Source: Pseudomonas tritici (GTDB lineage: Bacteria > Pseudomonadota > Gammaproteobacteria > Pseudomonadales > Pseudomonadaceae). Taken from it: a stretch of DNA of 64,000 nt. A program made the position numbers and the translations under genes. The stretch covers positions 4,650,001-4,714,000 of the forward strand of contig NZ_CP077084.1 of NCBI RefSeq assembly GCF_014268275.3, written 5' to 3'. The notes below the pieces were generated by a model that saw only the letters and a list, made by a program, of their open reading frames with translations, was not told the origin of the DNA and did not search any database. Below, one piece after another: positions 35,216 to 42,743 of the stretch (its first letter is position 1; every line of letters starts with the position of its first letter).

Positions 35216-36595
35216 ATGGCTTTGGATTTATTCGTCGTACTCATCTACGCCGCCGGCATGCTCGTGCTCGGCTATTACGGCATGCGTCGCGCCAAGACCC
35301 ATGAAGACTACCTGGTGGCCGGGCGCAACCTGGGCCCGTCGCTGTACATGGGCACCATGGCGGCCACAGTACTGGGCGGCGCATCGACCGTCGGCACCGT
35401 GCGCCTGGGTTATGTGCATGGCATCTCCGGCTTCTGGCTGTGTGCCGCGCTGGGCATGGGCATCATCGCGCTGAACCTGTTCCTCGCCAAGCCGCTGCTC
35501 AAGCTGAAGATCTTCACCGTCACCCAGGTCTTGGAAAAGCGCTACAACCCCATGGCGCGTCAGGCCAGTGCGGTGATCATGCTGGCGTATGCGCTGATGA
35601 TCGGCGTGACCTCGATCCTGGCCATCGGCACGGTGTTGCAAGTGCTGTTCGGCCTGCCGTTCTGGATCTCGGTGCTGCTCGGCGGTGGCGTGGTGGTGGT
35701 GTATTCGACCATCGGTGGCATGTGGTCGCTGACGCTGACCGATATCGTGCAATTCGTGATCAAGACCGTTGGCCTGATGTTTATCCTGCTGCCGATCTGC
35801 CTGTACCGCGTGGGCGGCTGGGACGAGCTGGTGGCCAAGCTGCCGGCGTCGAGCTTCAGCTTTATCGCCATCGGCTGGGACACGATCATCACCTACTTCA
35901 TGATCTACTTCTTCGGCATCCTGATCGGCCAAGACATTTGGCAACGGGTATTCACCGCCCGTGACGAAAAAGTCGCCAAGTACGCAGGCACTTTCGCCGG
36001 TTTCTACTGCATCCTCTACGGCCTGGCCTGTGCACTGATCGGCATGGCGGCGCATGTGCTGATTCCGGACCTGGATAACGTCAACAACGCCTTCGCGGCG
36101 ATCGTGAAAGCATCGCTGCCCGACGGGATTCGCGGCCTGGTGATTGCCGCGGCTCTCGCGGCGATGATGTCAACGGCCAGCGCCGGTTTGTTGGCCGCCT
36201 CCACCGTCCTGACCGAAGACCTGCTGCCGCGCCTGCGTGGTGGTAAACAGTCGAGCCTGGCGATCAACCGTTTGTTCACGATGCTGACCGGTATTGCCGT
36301 GCTGGGGATCGCACTGGTGGTGAACGACGTGATCAGCGCACTGACCCTGGCTTACAACCTGCTGGTGGGCGGTATGCTGGTTCCGCTGATTGGCGCGATC
36401 TTCTGGAAACGCGCGACCACGTCGGGGGCGATTACCTCCATGACCTTGGGTTTTGTGACGGCACTGGTGTTTATGTTCAAGGATGGGCTGGATGCGAACA
36501 CGCCGATTTACTACAGCCTGGCGGTTGGGCTGGTGAGTTTTGTCGTGGTGAGTTTGTTGTCGCGTAAGCCGGAGGCGGTGGCAACGGCGGTTTGA
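35216..36595 (+). CDS. Sodium:solute symporter (SSS family)
   Basis: This is a 459-residue membrane protein with about 13 spans. Typical SSS segments are DYLVAGRNLGPSLYMGTMAA (about residues 31-50), STIGGMWSLTLTDIVQFVIK (about 164-183) and AALAAMMSTASAGLLAASTVLTED (about 306-329, Na2 site region). It is the homologue by position of PA1418 and probably imports a guanidino acid or a related carboxylate with sodium. It is the last gene of the gbuA unit, with a terminator after it. Confidence 0.87.
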   Translation: MALDLFVVLIYAAGMLVLGYYGMRRAKTHEDYLVAGRNLGPSLYMGTMAATVLGGASTVGTVRLGYVHGISGFWLCAALGMGIIALNLFLAKPLLKLKIFTVTQVLEKRYNPMARQASAVIMLAYALMIGVTSILAIGTVLQVLFGLPFWISVLLGGGVVVVYSTIGGMWSLTLTDIVQFVIKTVGLMFILLPICLYRVGGWDELVAKLPASSFSFIAIGWDTIITYFMIYFFGILIGQDIWQRVFTARDEKVAKYAGTFAGFYCILYGLACALIGMAAHVLIPDLDNVNNAFAAIVKASLPDGIRGLVIAAALAAMMSTASAGLLAASTVLTEDLLPRLRGGKQSSLAINRLFTMLTGIAVLGIALVVNDVISALTLAYNLLVGGMLVPLIGAIFWKRATTSGAITSMTLGFVTALVFMFKDGLDANTPIYYSLAVGLVSFVVVSLLSRKPEAVATAV

Positions 36596-36626
36596 TGCAG
36601 AACGAGCTTTAAAGCGGTTTCTTCAG

Positions 36627-36660
36627 CGGGTGCGACGTCGGATGTCGCACCCGTTTTTTT
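36627..36660 (+). terminator. Rho-independent terminator of the gbuA operon
   Basis: A perfect 10-bp stem CGGGTGCGAC/GTCGCACCCG with a 7-base loop is followed by seven T. Confidence 0.9.
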
Positions 36661-36672
36661 ATCACTCAACGC

Positions 36673-38751
36673 TCAAGTGTTAGTTTGCTGGATGATTTCC
36701 TGAACTAAAGAAGCCCATACCAATCCCTGCGTTGTGCCCGCCGCGTAAGTTCCCCCAGCCGCGATTCGATGATAGGCCGACCAATAAACGATCGACAGTC
36801 CATCTGCGGTGCAAGGCCTGGCACATTCGATAATATGCAAGTCGCCACTTTCGATCGCCCTGCGGTAGGACATCGGAAAGTGCCGAGAAACAGCGGCCAG
36901 GCACGCCGCCAATATCTGCTCCTTGCATTCCGACGTCGAATCAGGCGGAACCTGCCCGCCGGAGACAAGTATGCAATCCCCATCCAACCGGCAATTCATG
37001 ACGCCGACGGGCAGATCGTACTGCAGCTTGAGTCCGCGCACTTCGACGCCTTCATCACCGACAGCACGCAGTTTGAAAAACCAGCCAATGATCGCGATTA
37101 CCTCTGACTCCTCCACCCCCATGGCTGTGATGACGAAGTGCTCTCTGCTCAGCTCAGTAATTTGGGCCGGACTCAGATGCTGGGGCTGAAACTGAACGCC
37201 AGAGCACTGCAGAAGCGCCTCTAGCTCATTCTTTAAATGGATGAACTCAACATCGTAGCCCGATACCTCAATAGCCCGACCAATCCCTGGGATTGCATAG
37301 TTTGCCTGGAATTGCAGTTGACTGATCTCTGCGAGTTCATATCCCGGCTTCCCACTTGGCCAACGCCTGCTTTCAATATCACGCTGCTCAAGAATCGCGG
37401 CCTCTACACCACTCGCACCCACCCTATAGGCTCGTACAATCCCCGCCTGTGCGAATTGTGCAAGCGATGGGTTGTCGGCCAGAAGCTTTTCAAAGAGCTC
37501 AATGCCTGCGCGGTTGCACGCAACAGCAAAGCACTGATTCCCGGGAGTCAGATGGTCATTATGCAGCGGCTTTGCAGTTGTCTCCGTTGCGGAAAGATGG
37601 CGCATGTTCACCTGCTTATGACTGGCTCCATTGCTCTCGCGATTTCCTCCGTATACGACGACCTGATAATTCGCCAGGCGTAACATCATGGCTTGGAGCA
37701 GACCGTTGATTCCTCTACCGATGATCGACACGCGCGGCGCACCGACATGTGTGTGTTGAGAGGGGATCATTAACGATTGTGCAAGCTTGCGCCTGACAAC
37801 ACCCCGCAACGCCATTAAGCTCAGTTGGACTGCGACCGCATAGTCAAGGTCGCAATGGCAGGCTTCGGTGGTTGCCGCCCGTGCAGTGAGCGTCGCCGGT
37901 TTACGCCACGTGGAGACACTACAGCCGAGCATTTGGGTACGCATCCGAAACACATCCAATGTCGTAGGTCCGTAATCGACGACAAGCTGGATGCCTCCAG
38001 CCGCCGCCAACATTCGCAATGCATCATCGCTAAAGACATCCGGTTTGGCGACACAGACCAGGCGAGCTTGTTTGTGCATACATTCAATGAGGGCCTGATC
38101 AATGCGATACGTAGACTCATCATTCAGTGATAAACATATGGCAACAGCAGAGGCACCCTCTAACGCCTCGAACCAGTCTGCGACAAAAGTCACCCGGTTA
38201 TCGGAAAAGGCTGTCCCATTATTATCTGGCGCTCGACAGTGTCGAACCAACACCTTTATCCGAACATCCGGATCTCGATCAAGCAACAACTTGACCAGCT
38301 CTTTGCCTACATTGCCGTATCCCAATATACGGACATCATGGGGTAAGGAGCCGTCGGCCAGTTTCAACCAATGCGTGATATAGGCAGCCACATGCGGCGC
38401 ATTGACCCCAGGCGTATTGATCACCCGAATACTGTTAGATTTACACAGGTCCAGCCGCACTTTATCCAAACTCGTACCTCTTCGGATCAGATAGAGGTCT
38501 TCAAAAGGATGAGATATACGCCATTGGTCAATGACGTCTGCATCGATAGATTGGTCGCCGACAATTATCGTTGATGGGCGCAGGAGCCCAATCTGTATGA
38601 GCAGAGCTTGCTTAGTTAACGTTGGGGGAAGAAAAACTACGTTGCTGGGGGCCTCAGCCTTCCAGGCTCTCGACACAGGCGCGATATGTAAAATGTTTTC
38701 AGTTATGGCAATGAGTGGCGCAGCGACGGGCGGAACCGAAGAGAGCAACAT
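36673..38751 (-). CDS. Fused NAD(P)-binding 2-hydroxyacid-dehydrogenase-like and FAD oxidoreductase protein
   Basis: This is a 692-residue protein with two catalytic-type halves. Residues about 80-300 resemble D-2-hydroxyacid dehydrogenases: INTPGVNAPHVAAYI, then the Rossmann loop LGYGNVGKELVKLL. The usual catalytic Arg segment is altered (VAKPDVFS where VARGxxVD is expected), and the acidic NAD-selecting residue is replaced by Arg/His. Residues about 345-690 are a DadA/DAO-like FAD domain: VSIIGRGINGLLQAMML, later VSGGQVPPDS, CARPCTADGLSIV and AAGTTQGLVWASLVQEI. The ATG at 38751 has TTGGAG upstream. A/T and rare-codon use (ATA, TTA, AGA) suggest recent transfer. The exact reaction is unknown. 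Confidence 0.75.
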   Translation of the reverse strand: MLLSSVPPVAAPLIAITENILHIAPVSRAWKAEAPSNVVFLPPTLTKQALLIQIGLLRPSTIIVGDQSIDADVIDQWRISHPFEDLYLIRRGTSLDKVRLDLCKSNSIRVINTPGVNAPHVAAYITHWLKLADGSLPHDVRILGYGNVGKELVKLLLDRDPDVRIKVLVRHCRAPDNNGTAFSDNRVTFVADWFEALEGASAVAICLSLNDESTYRIDQALIECMHKQARLVCVAKPDVFSDDALRMLAAAGGIQLVVDYGPTTLDVFRMRTQMLGCSVSTWRKPATLTARAATTEACHCDLDYAVAVQLSLMALRGVVRRKLAQSLMIPSQHTHVGAPRVSIIGRGINGLLQAMMLRLANYQVVVYGGNRESNGASHKQVNMRHLSATETTAKPLHNDHLTPGNQCFAVACNRAGIELFEKLLADNPSLAQFAQAGIVRAYRVGASGVEAAILEQRDIESRRWPSGKPGYELAEISQLQFQANYAIPGIGRAIEVSGYDVEFIHLKNELEALLQCSGVQFQPQHLSPAQITELSREHFVITAMGVEESEVIAIIGWFFKLRAVGDEGVEVRGLKLQYDLPVGVMNCRLDGDCILVSGGQVPPDSTSECKEQILAACLAAVSRHFPMSYRRAIESGDLHIIECARPCTADGLSIVYWSAYHRIAAGGTYAAGTTQGLVWASLVQEIIQQTNT

Positions 38752-39056
38752 AGCTTTGTCTCCAACCAATTCTGACTTACTGGTACCTCAAAGCGAGGCA
38801 CTCAATAAAGTTAGGGCGCGATGAAAATGCGCTTAGTTTTTATCCGAGACTAGTTGCCTTGGTCCCTAATGGAACCCAACCTACGCGTGTCTTTATAATT
38901 AAATAAGCCAGCCGATTCTGACAATCATGCAGTCCAATTCCGACAAATGAGTGCCAAAACCTGATTGACATGCGTGAAATCGGGCTAGTCACCCGAAATC
39001 CCGTGAACAAGAGCGGATACGACTTCAGATATCACTTCTATCTTTTCAACCCGTCG
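38752..39056. other. A/T-rich gap in the accessory block
   Basis: This 305-base stretch has no convincing gene. It is clearly A/T-rich at 38895-38915 (TTTATAATTAAATAAG), which probably holds the promoter of the fused oxidoreductase gene on the minus strand. Confidence 0.45.
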
Positions 39057-39431
39057 CTATTTTTTGGCGCCTTCAAACACATCACCGCAGTCCTTGCAGC
39101 CAAAGTACTGCGCAGTTGCCGGGCACTCAATCTCCCCCGTAGCGCCTGCCCTCACCCGCCAAATGCATGCCTTGCCTTGATATTTCAGCGTGCCCTCCAG
39201 GTAACAAGGCGCCCAGTCATACTCATCGTGCAGCGTACGACCATCAATAAGTTCAGCCTGCTTGAAAAAGGCCGCTACCTGCCGCTCATCCAGCGCAACG
39301 TCACTGGGACGGCAACGCTCAGGTTCTTCGGAATGGAAGCCCGCGATGGAGATAGCCTCAACATCACGCGGGGTGGACGCGCATCCGGCGAGTAACATCC
39401 ACACGCCCAGTGTCCATCGCGCTGAAGTCAT
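39057..39431 (-). CDS. Cysteine-containing lipoprotein, candidate amidase immunity protein
   Basis: This is a 124-residue lipoprotein. The lipobox MLLAGC gives a lipidated Cys near residue 17, and the mature part has seven further Cys (for example FGCKDCGDVF at the C-terminus). The ATG at 39431 overlaps the stop of the amidase gene (ATGA), so the two are translationally coupled. A small envelope protein immediately downstream of a peptidoglycan amidase that lacks a signal peptide is the usual arrangement of effector and immunity genes. Direct evidence for inhibition is lacking. Confidence 0.65.
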   Translation of the reverse strand: MTSARWTLGVWMLLAGCASTPRDVEAISIAGFHSEEPERCRPSDVALDERQVAAFFKQAELIDGRTLHDEYDWAPCYLEGTLKYQGKACIWRVRAGATGEIECPATAQYFGCKDCGDVFEGAKK

Positions 39432-40030
39432 TGCCACACCGCACTGCTGGCTTCACCTGGATGTTTGTATGAGATTTGCGGGTGCGTGTAGATGTCTTCC
39501 GGTGTCAGACGGAAATGACCACGCAATTCAGACACCAACCACTGCAGAGACTGATTCTGCAGTGCGGTAACCCGCTCATAACGCGTGGCATCCAGGTGTT
39601 TGCCGACCAATTCGATACCCAGGGAGTCCGCATTCATCGGGTATCGTTCAGGATAGCCCTTGGTGCGTTCGTGCCGGTCCAGCGCGCGAATCTGTAACGT
39701 CCAGGTGAGCGCTTGAATCGACTGGATTTGAGCGGTATCACAGGTCGTTTTATCAACTGCCAGGCACTTGGAGCGCAGGTAGCGCCCAACGTGATAACAG
39801 CGTTTTTTCAGGCTGGCCGTCTGGTAGATGAGGCCATCTTTTTCAATCAAAAAGTGCGCACCGTTGCCTTTGGACAGATAACCGTTAAAGGTGTGCTGTG
39901 CCGTTGGGGCATCCGTCTGGTGAATCACCAAGGCACGCACGCTACGCATATCTCCCTGCTCAATCGATGGAAACCGACGACGCTCAACCCTGTCGGAAAT
40001 CACCATACCTTCGCCATCAATGCTCGACAT
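39428..40030 (-). CDS. Peptidoglycan amidase (amidase_2/PGRP type), candidate secreted effector
   Basis: This 200-residue protein without a signal peptide has an N-acetylmuramoyl-L-alanine amidase fold: VRALVIHQTDAPTAQHTFNGYL (first zinc His near residue 37), AHFLIEKDGLIYQTASL, DSLGIELVGKHLD, and IYTHPQISYKHPGEAS with the later His residues. The family's final DPG or CPG ligand reads HPG here. The ATG at 40030 has AAGGGTAGTGGG directly upstream. Related sequences, as I recall them, occur near type VI secretion genes, but none are in this window. A phage-derived lysin is the alternative. Confidence 0.75.
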   Translation of the reverse strand: MSSIDGEGMVISDRVERRRFPSIEQGDMRSVRALVIHQTDAPTAQHTFNGYLSKGNGAHFLIEKDGLIYQTASLKKRCYHVGRYLRSKCLAVDKTTCDTAQIQSIQALTWTLQIRALDRHERTKGYPERYPMNADSLGIELVGKHLDATRYERVTALQNQSLQWLVSELRGHFRLTPEDIYTHPQISYKHPGEASSAVWQ

Positions 40031-40272
40031 CCCACTACCCTTCCGTCCTTGTGAAGACAAAAATATAGAAGGACGAACCGGAAAAAGGTACGGATGACAG
40101 GATAAAAAGAAGGGTCCGACGACAACGCTGGCCTCGTCAGATAATCCAGTAAAGCGGCGGGGAACAAACTGCGGCTGCGCCCGAATGACAGGGAACCGAG
40201 CACGCCCTGAATAACAACCCATTGCAAAGCGCCCGCACGATCAACGAGTCGATCGCATGAGCGCTTCAGGAC

Positions 40273-40395
40273 TTACCGGCGGCGTGGGCGGCGCTGCTCA
40301 TCATCTGTGCGGATAGGCACCGGTTGTAGCGGAGGCTCGATCAAGCCCAGTGCAACACCCAGATCATGGAGCCAGTTTTGAATTTTCTCTTTCAT
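40273..40395 (-). CDS. 40-residue PA1414-like peptide
   Basis: The frame starts with ATG at 40395 after a strong AAGGGGGG Shine-Dalgarno and ends with TAA at 40273. The peptide begins MKEKIQNWLHDLGVALGLIE, continues PPLQPVPIRT and ends in a basic tail, RRPRRR. I recognise it as the small protein encoded by P. aeruginosa PA1414. Synteny supports this: the LysR gene upstream equals PA1413 by position. In P. aeruginosa this locus is strongly induced at low oxygen through Anr, and it yields the sRNA SicX, as I recall. Confidence 0.75.
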   Translation of the reverse strand: MKEKIQNWLHDLGVALGLIEPPLQPVPIRTDDEQRRPRRR

Positions 40396-40537
40396 GGTTG
40401 CCCCCCTTGAGGGTAATGCTGGTAGGCGCAAGTTCTGTCGCCTTTTCCTACACTGATAGTAGCCCTAAGTCCTACGTAATGCATGAACGAAACCACAACG
40501 AACTATTACTGAATTGATTCAAATCCTGACGGATCGT
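40396..40537 (-). promoter_or_regulatory. PA1414-like leader with candidate Anr site
   Basis: The 142-base region upstream of the 40-residue peptide contains TTGA-N6-TCAG (40522-40509, minus strand), seven of eight core bases of the Anr/FNR dyad TTGA-N6-TCAA. A long untranslated leader of roughly 50-80 bases would follow, and it could include a SicX-like sRNA. The -10 element is not clear (TACTAT at 40461-40456 is one option). Confidence 0.45.
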
Positions 40538-41431
40538 TCAAGCAATTGCGCGTGCGTCTCGCAGGACCTCTGCCTTGCCCTCTTGCTGAAGGTCGATCCA
40601 TGCATTGAGGTTAGCGCCGAGCATACCCTTTCGCCACATCAGCCAGGTGGTCGCAGTGGCAAAAGGCCCCGTCAGCGGATGAACGGACACATTTTCCTTG
40701 CCTGGCAGGCTGTCGAGCATGGACTCGGACATCAACGCCACCCCGGAGCCAGCAATCACGCAGGCGAGCATGCCTTGATAGGATTCAATCTCGATTGCCC
40801 GCCCCATGGCCACACGCTCGTGGGAAAACCAGGTTTCCAGACGAGTGCGATAAGCGCAACTGCGGCGGAAGGTGAACACTGAACGCCCGGCCACATCCTG
40901 CGGCCCGCGCACCGACGGGTGATCGGCCTCGCATATCAGTACCAATCGTTCCTCGCACAGGGCGACTCCGTCCAGGGACGCGATTGTGATGGGGCCGTCC
41001 ACGAATGCAGCATCCAGACGACCGGTGATCAAGCCTTCAAGCAACTCACCGCTGGGCGCCGATTGCACTTGCAGGTTCACCATCGGATAAGCCTTGTGAT
41101 AGCGCGCCAGCAGCTTGGGCAAGTGAACCGCTGCCGTGCTGTACATGCTGCCCAACACAAAATCCCCAGCCGGTTGCCCGCCTTGCACGGCGCCATGGGC
41201 TTCATCGTGCAGCGCCAGCAGGCGGGTGCTGTAGTCCAGCAACACCTTGCCTACAGGAGAAAGCTGCAAGCGTTGGCGTTCACGTACGAACAGCTCGACG
41301 CCGAGCTGTTCCTCCATCTGCTTGAGCCGGGTCGACAGATTCGACGGCACCCGATGCAGACGCTCGGCGGCGCGGGTGATGGAGCCCTCTTCGGCCACGG
41401 CCTGGAAAATGCGCAATTGACTGAACTCCAT
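40538..41431 (-). CDS. LysR-family transcriptional regulator
   Basis: This 297-residue LysR protein begins MEFSQLRIFQAVAEEGSITRA, with a helix-turn-helix at about residues 18-37 (ITRAAERLHRVPSNLSTRLKQ). The substrate-binding domain carries PSGELLEGLITGRLDAAFVDG. The ATG at 41431 has TTGGAG 6 bases upstream. It is divergent from an MFS gene 103 bases away, its likely target, and corresponds by position to PA1413. Ligand unknown. Confidence 0.85.
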   Translation of the reverse strand: MEFSQLRIFQAVAEEGSITRAAERLHRVPSNLSTRLKQMEEQLGVELFVRERQRLQLSPVGKVLLDYSTRLLALHDEAHGAVQGGQPAGDFVLGSMYSTAAVHLPKLLARYHKAYPMVNLQVQSAPSGELLEGLITGRLDAAFVDGPITIASLDGVALCEERLVLICEADHPSVRGPQDVAGRSVFTFRRSCAYRTRLETWFSHERVAMGRAIEIESYQGMLACVIAGSGVALMSESMLDSLPGKENVSVHPLTGPFATATTWLMWRKGMLGANLNAWIDLQQEGKAEVLRDARAIA

Positions 41432-41534
41432 AACTTTCTCCAAAACTGAACAAGTTGCTAACTATTATTCAATTTTACAGAAAGTCAATCAGCTTTAGCC
41501 TGAGGGTATTCGCTTACCCGCAGGAAACTTGACC

Positions 41535-42743
41535 ATGTCTCCCTTGATACGCTTACTTGCCAGCTTCGTCGCCCTGATGATGGCGATGGGCATTGGCCGC
41601 TTCGCCCTCACCCCACAAATGCCGCACCTGCTCAGTGAAGGGCAGATCGACCTGACCGGCGCCGGCCTGATCGCTGCCGCCAACTACCTGGGCTACTTCG
41701 TCGGCGCGGTGGATTCGATCTTTGCGCGCAGCCACCACCACGTGCGCGGGCGCTTGTATGGCGGCTTATGGCTGTGTGTGTTGCTGACGCTGGCGTCGTA
41801 TTGGGCTCATGGGTTCTGGCCGCACCTATTACTGCGCTTTGGTACCGGTGTCGCGAGTGCCTGGGCCCTGGTGATGATCACCAGCCTCAGCCAACCATTG
41901 GCGATTGCGGCCGGGCGTCCGCGCCTGGGCGCCTTGGTATTCGCCGGGCCAGGGTTGGGGATTCTGTTGACCGGGTTATTGGCGCTGGGCTCCAACCTGC
42001 AGGGGCAAAACTCGGCGACGTTATGGCTGGTGTATGGCGTGGTGGCGTTGGTGATGTTGTTGGCAATCCTGCCTTTCCTGCCCAGGCCTTATGCCGATGG
42101 CGCAGCGGTTGCCAGCCACACCGAGGGAGGCAGCAACGGCAGCATCGCGCATTTGTGCTGGATCTACGTGCTGTTCGGCCTTGGCTACATCATTCCGGCA
42201 ACCTTCCTGTCGCAGATGGCCAGCGCGCAGTTCAAGGGCGCCTGGCAGGCCGATCTGTTCTGGCCGTGCTTTGGCCTGGCCGCAACGATTGGCGTGGGAG
42301 TGGCGAGTCTGCGCCGCAAGGACCCGCACACCACGCGCCGTTGGCTGATGACCACGCTGTGGCTGCAAGCGGCCGGCGTATTCGCCTGTTTGTTCGGCAA
42401 TGGCTGGGGTTTAGCGCTGGGCGTGCTGCTGTGTGGCGGGCCGTTCCTGGCCTGCATGCAGTTGGTAATGGCCCGCCTGCGGGACGTCGCGCCCCACGGC
42501 TACCAGCGCAGTACCGGGCTGCTGACCGCCAGCTTTGCCATCGGCCAACTGAGCGGCCCGTTGCTGGCGTCGGTCAGCAGCCACCTCAGCGGCGGGTTGC
42601 AACCCGCGCTGGTGATTGCCGGCGCGGGCCTTTTAATAGCGGGCTCGGTGCTGCTCAGCCGACAACCAGCGGCGCAGGCACATGAATCTGCTCACGCCGA
42701 GCCAGCACCAGGAAAAACAGCCCACCCAGGAAGCAGCCGGTAA
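41535..42743 (+). CDS. YbfB/YjiJ-family MFS transporter
   Basis: This is a 402-residue membrane protein with about 12 spans that begins with the family pattern ASFVALMMAMGIGRFALTPQMP (about residues 8-29) and has AANYLGYFVGAVDS. The ATG at 41535 is preferred over a TTG two codons upstream. The last 30 residues (Gln-Pro, Ala, His, Glu-rich) are hydrophilic and overlap the end of the opposite NCS1 gene by 89 bases. It is probably controlled by the divergent LysR gene. Substrate unknown. Confidence 0.85.
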   Translation: MSPLIRLLASFVALMMAMGIGRFALTPQMPHLLSEGQIDLTGAGLIAAANYLGYFVGAVDSIFARSHHHVRGRLYGGLWLCVLLTLASYWAHGFWPHLLLRFGTGVASAWALVMITSLSQPLAIAAGRPRLGALVFAGPGLGILLTGLLALGSNLQGQNSATLWLVYGVVALVMLLAILPFLPRPYADGAAVASHTEGGSNGSIAHLCWIYVLFGLGYIIPATFLSQMASAQFKGAWQADLFWPCFGLAATIGVGVASLRRKDPHTTRRWLMTTLWLQAAGVFACLFGNGWGLALGVLLCGGPFLACMQLVMARLRDVAPHGYQRSTGLLTASFAIGQLSGPLLASVSSHLSGGLQPALVIAGAGLLIAGSVLLSRQPAAQAHESAHAEPAPGKTAHPGSSR

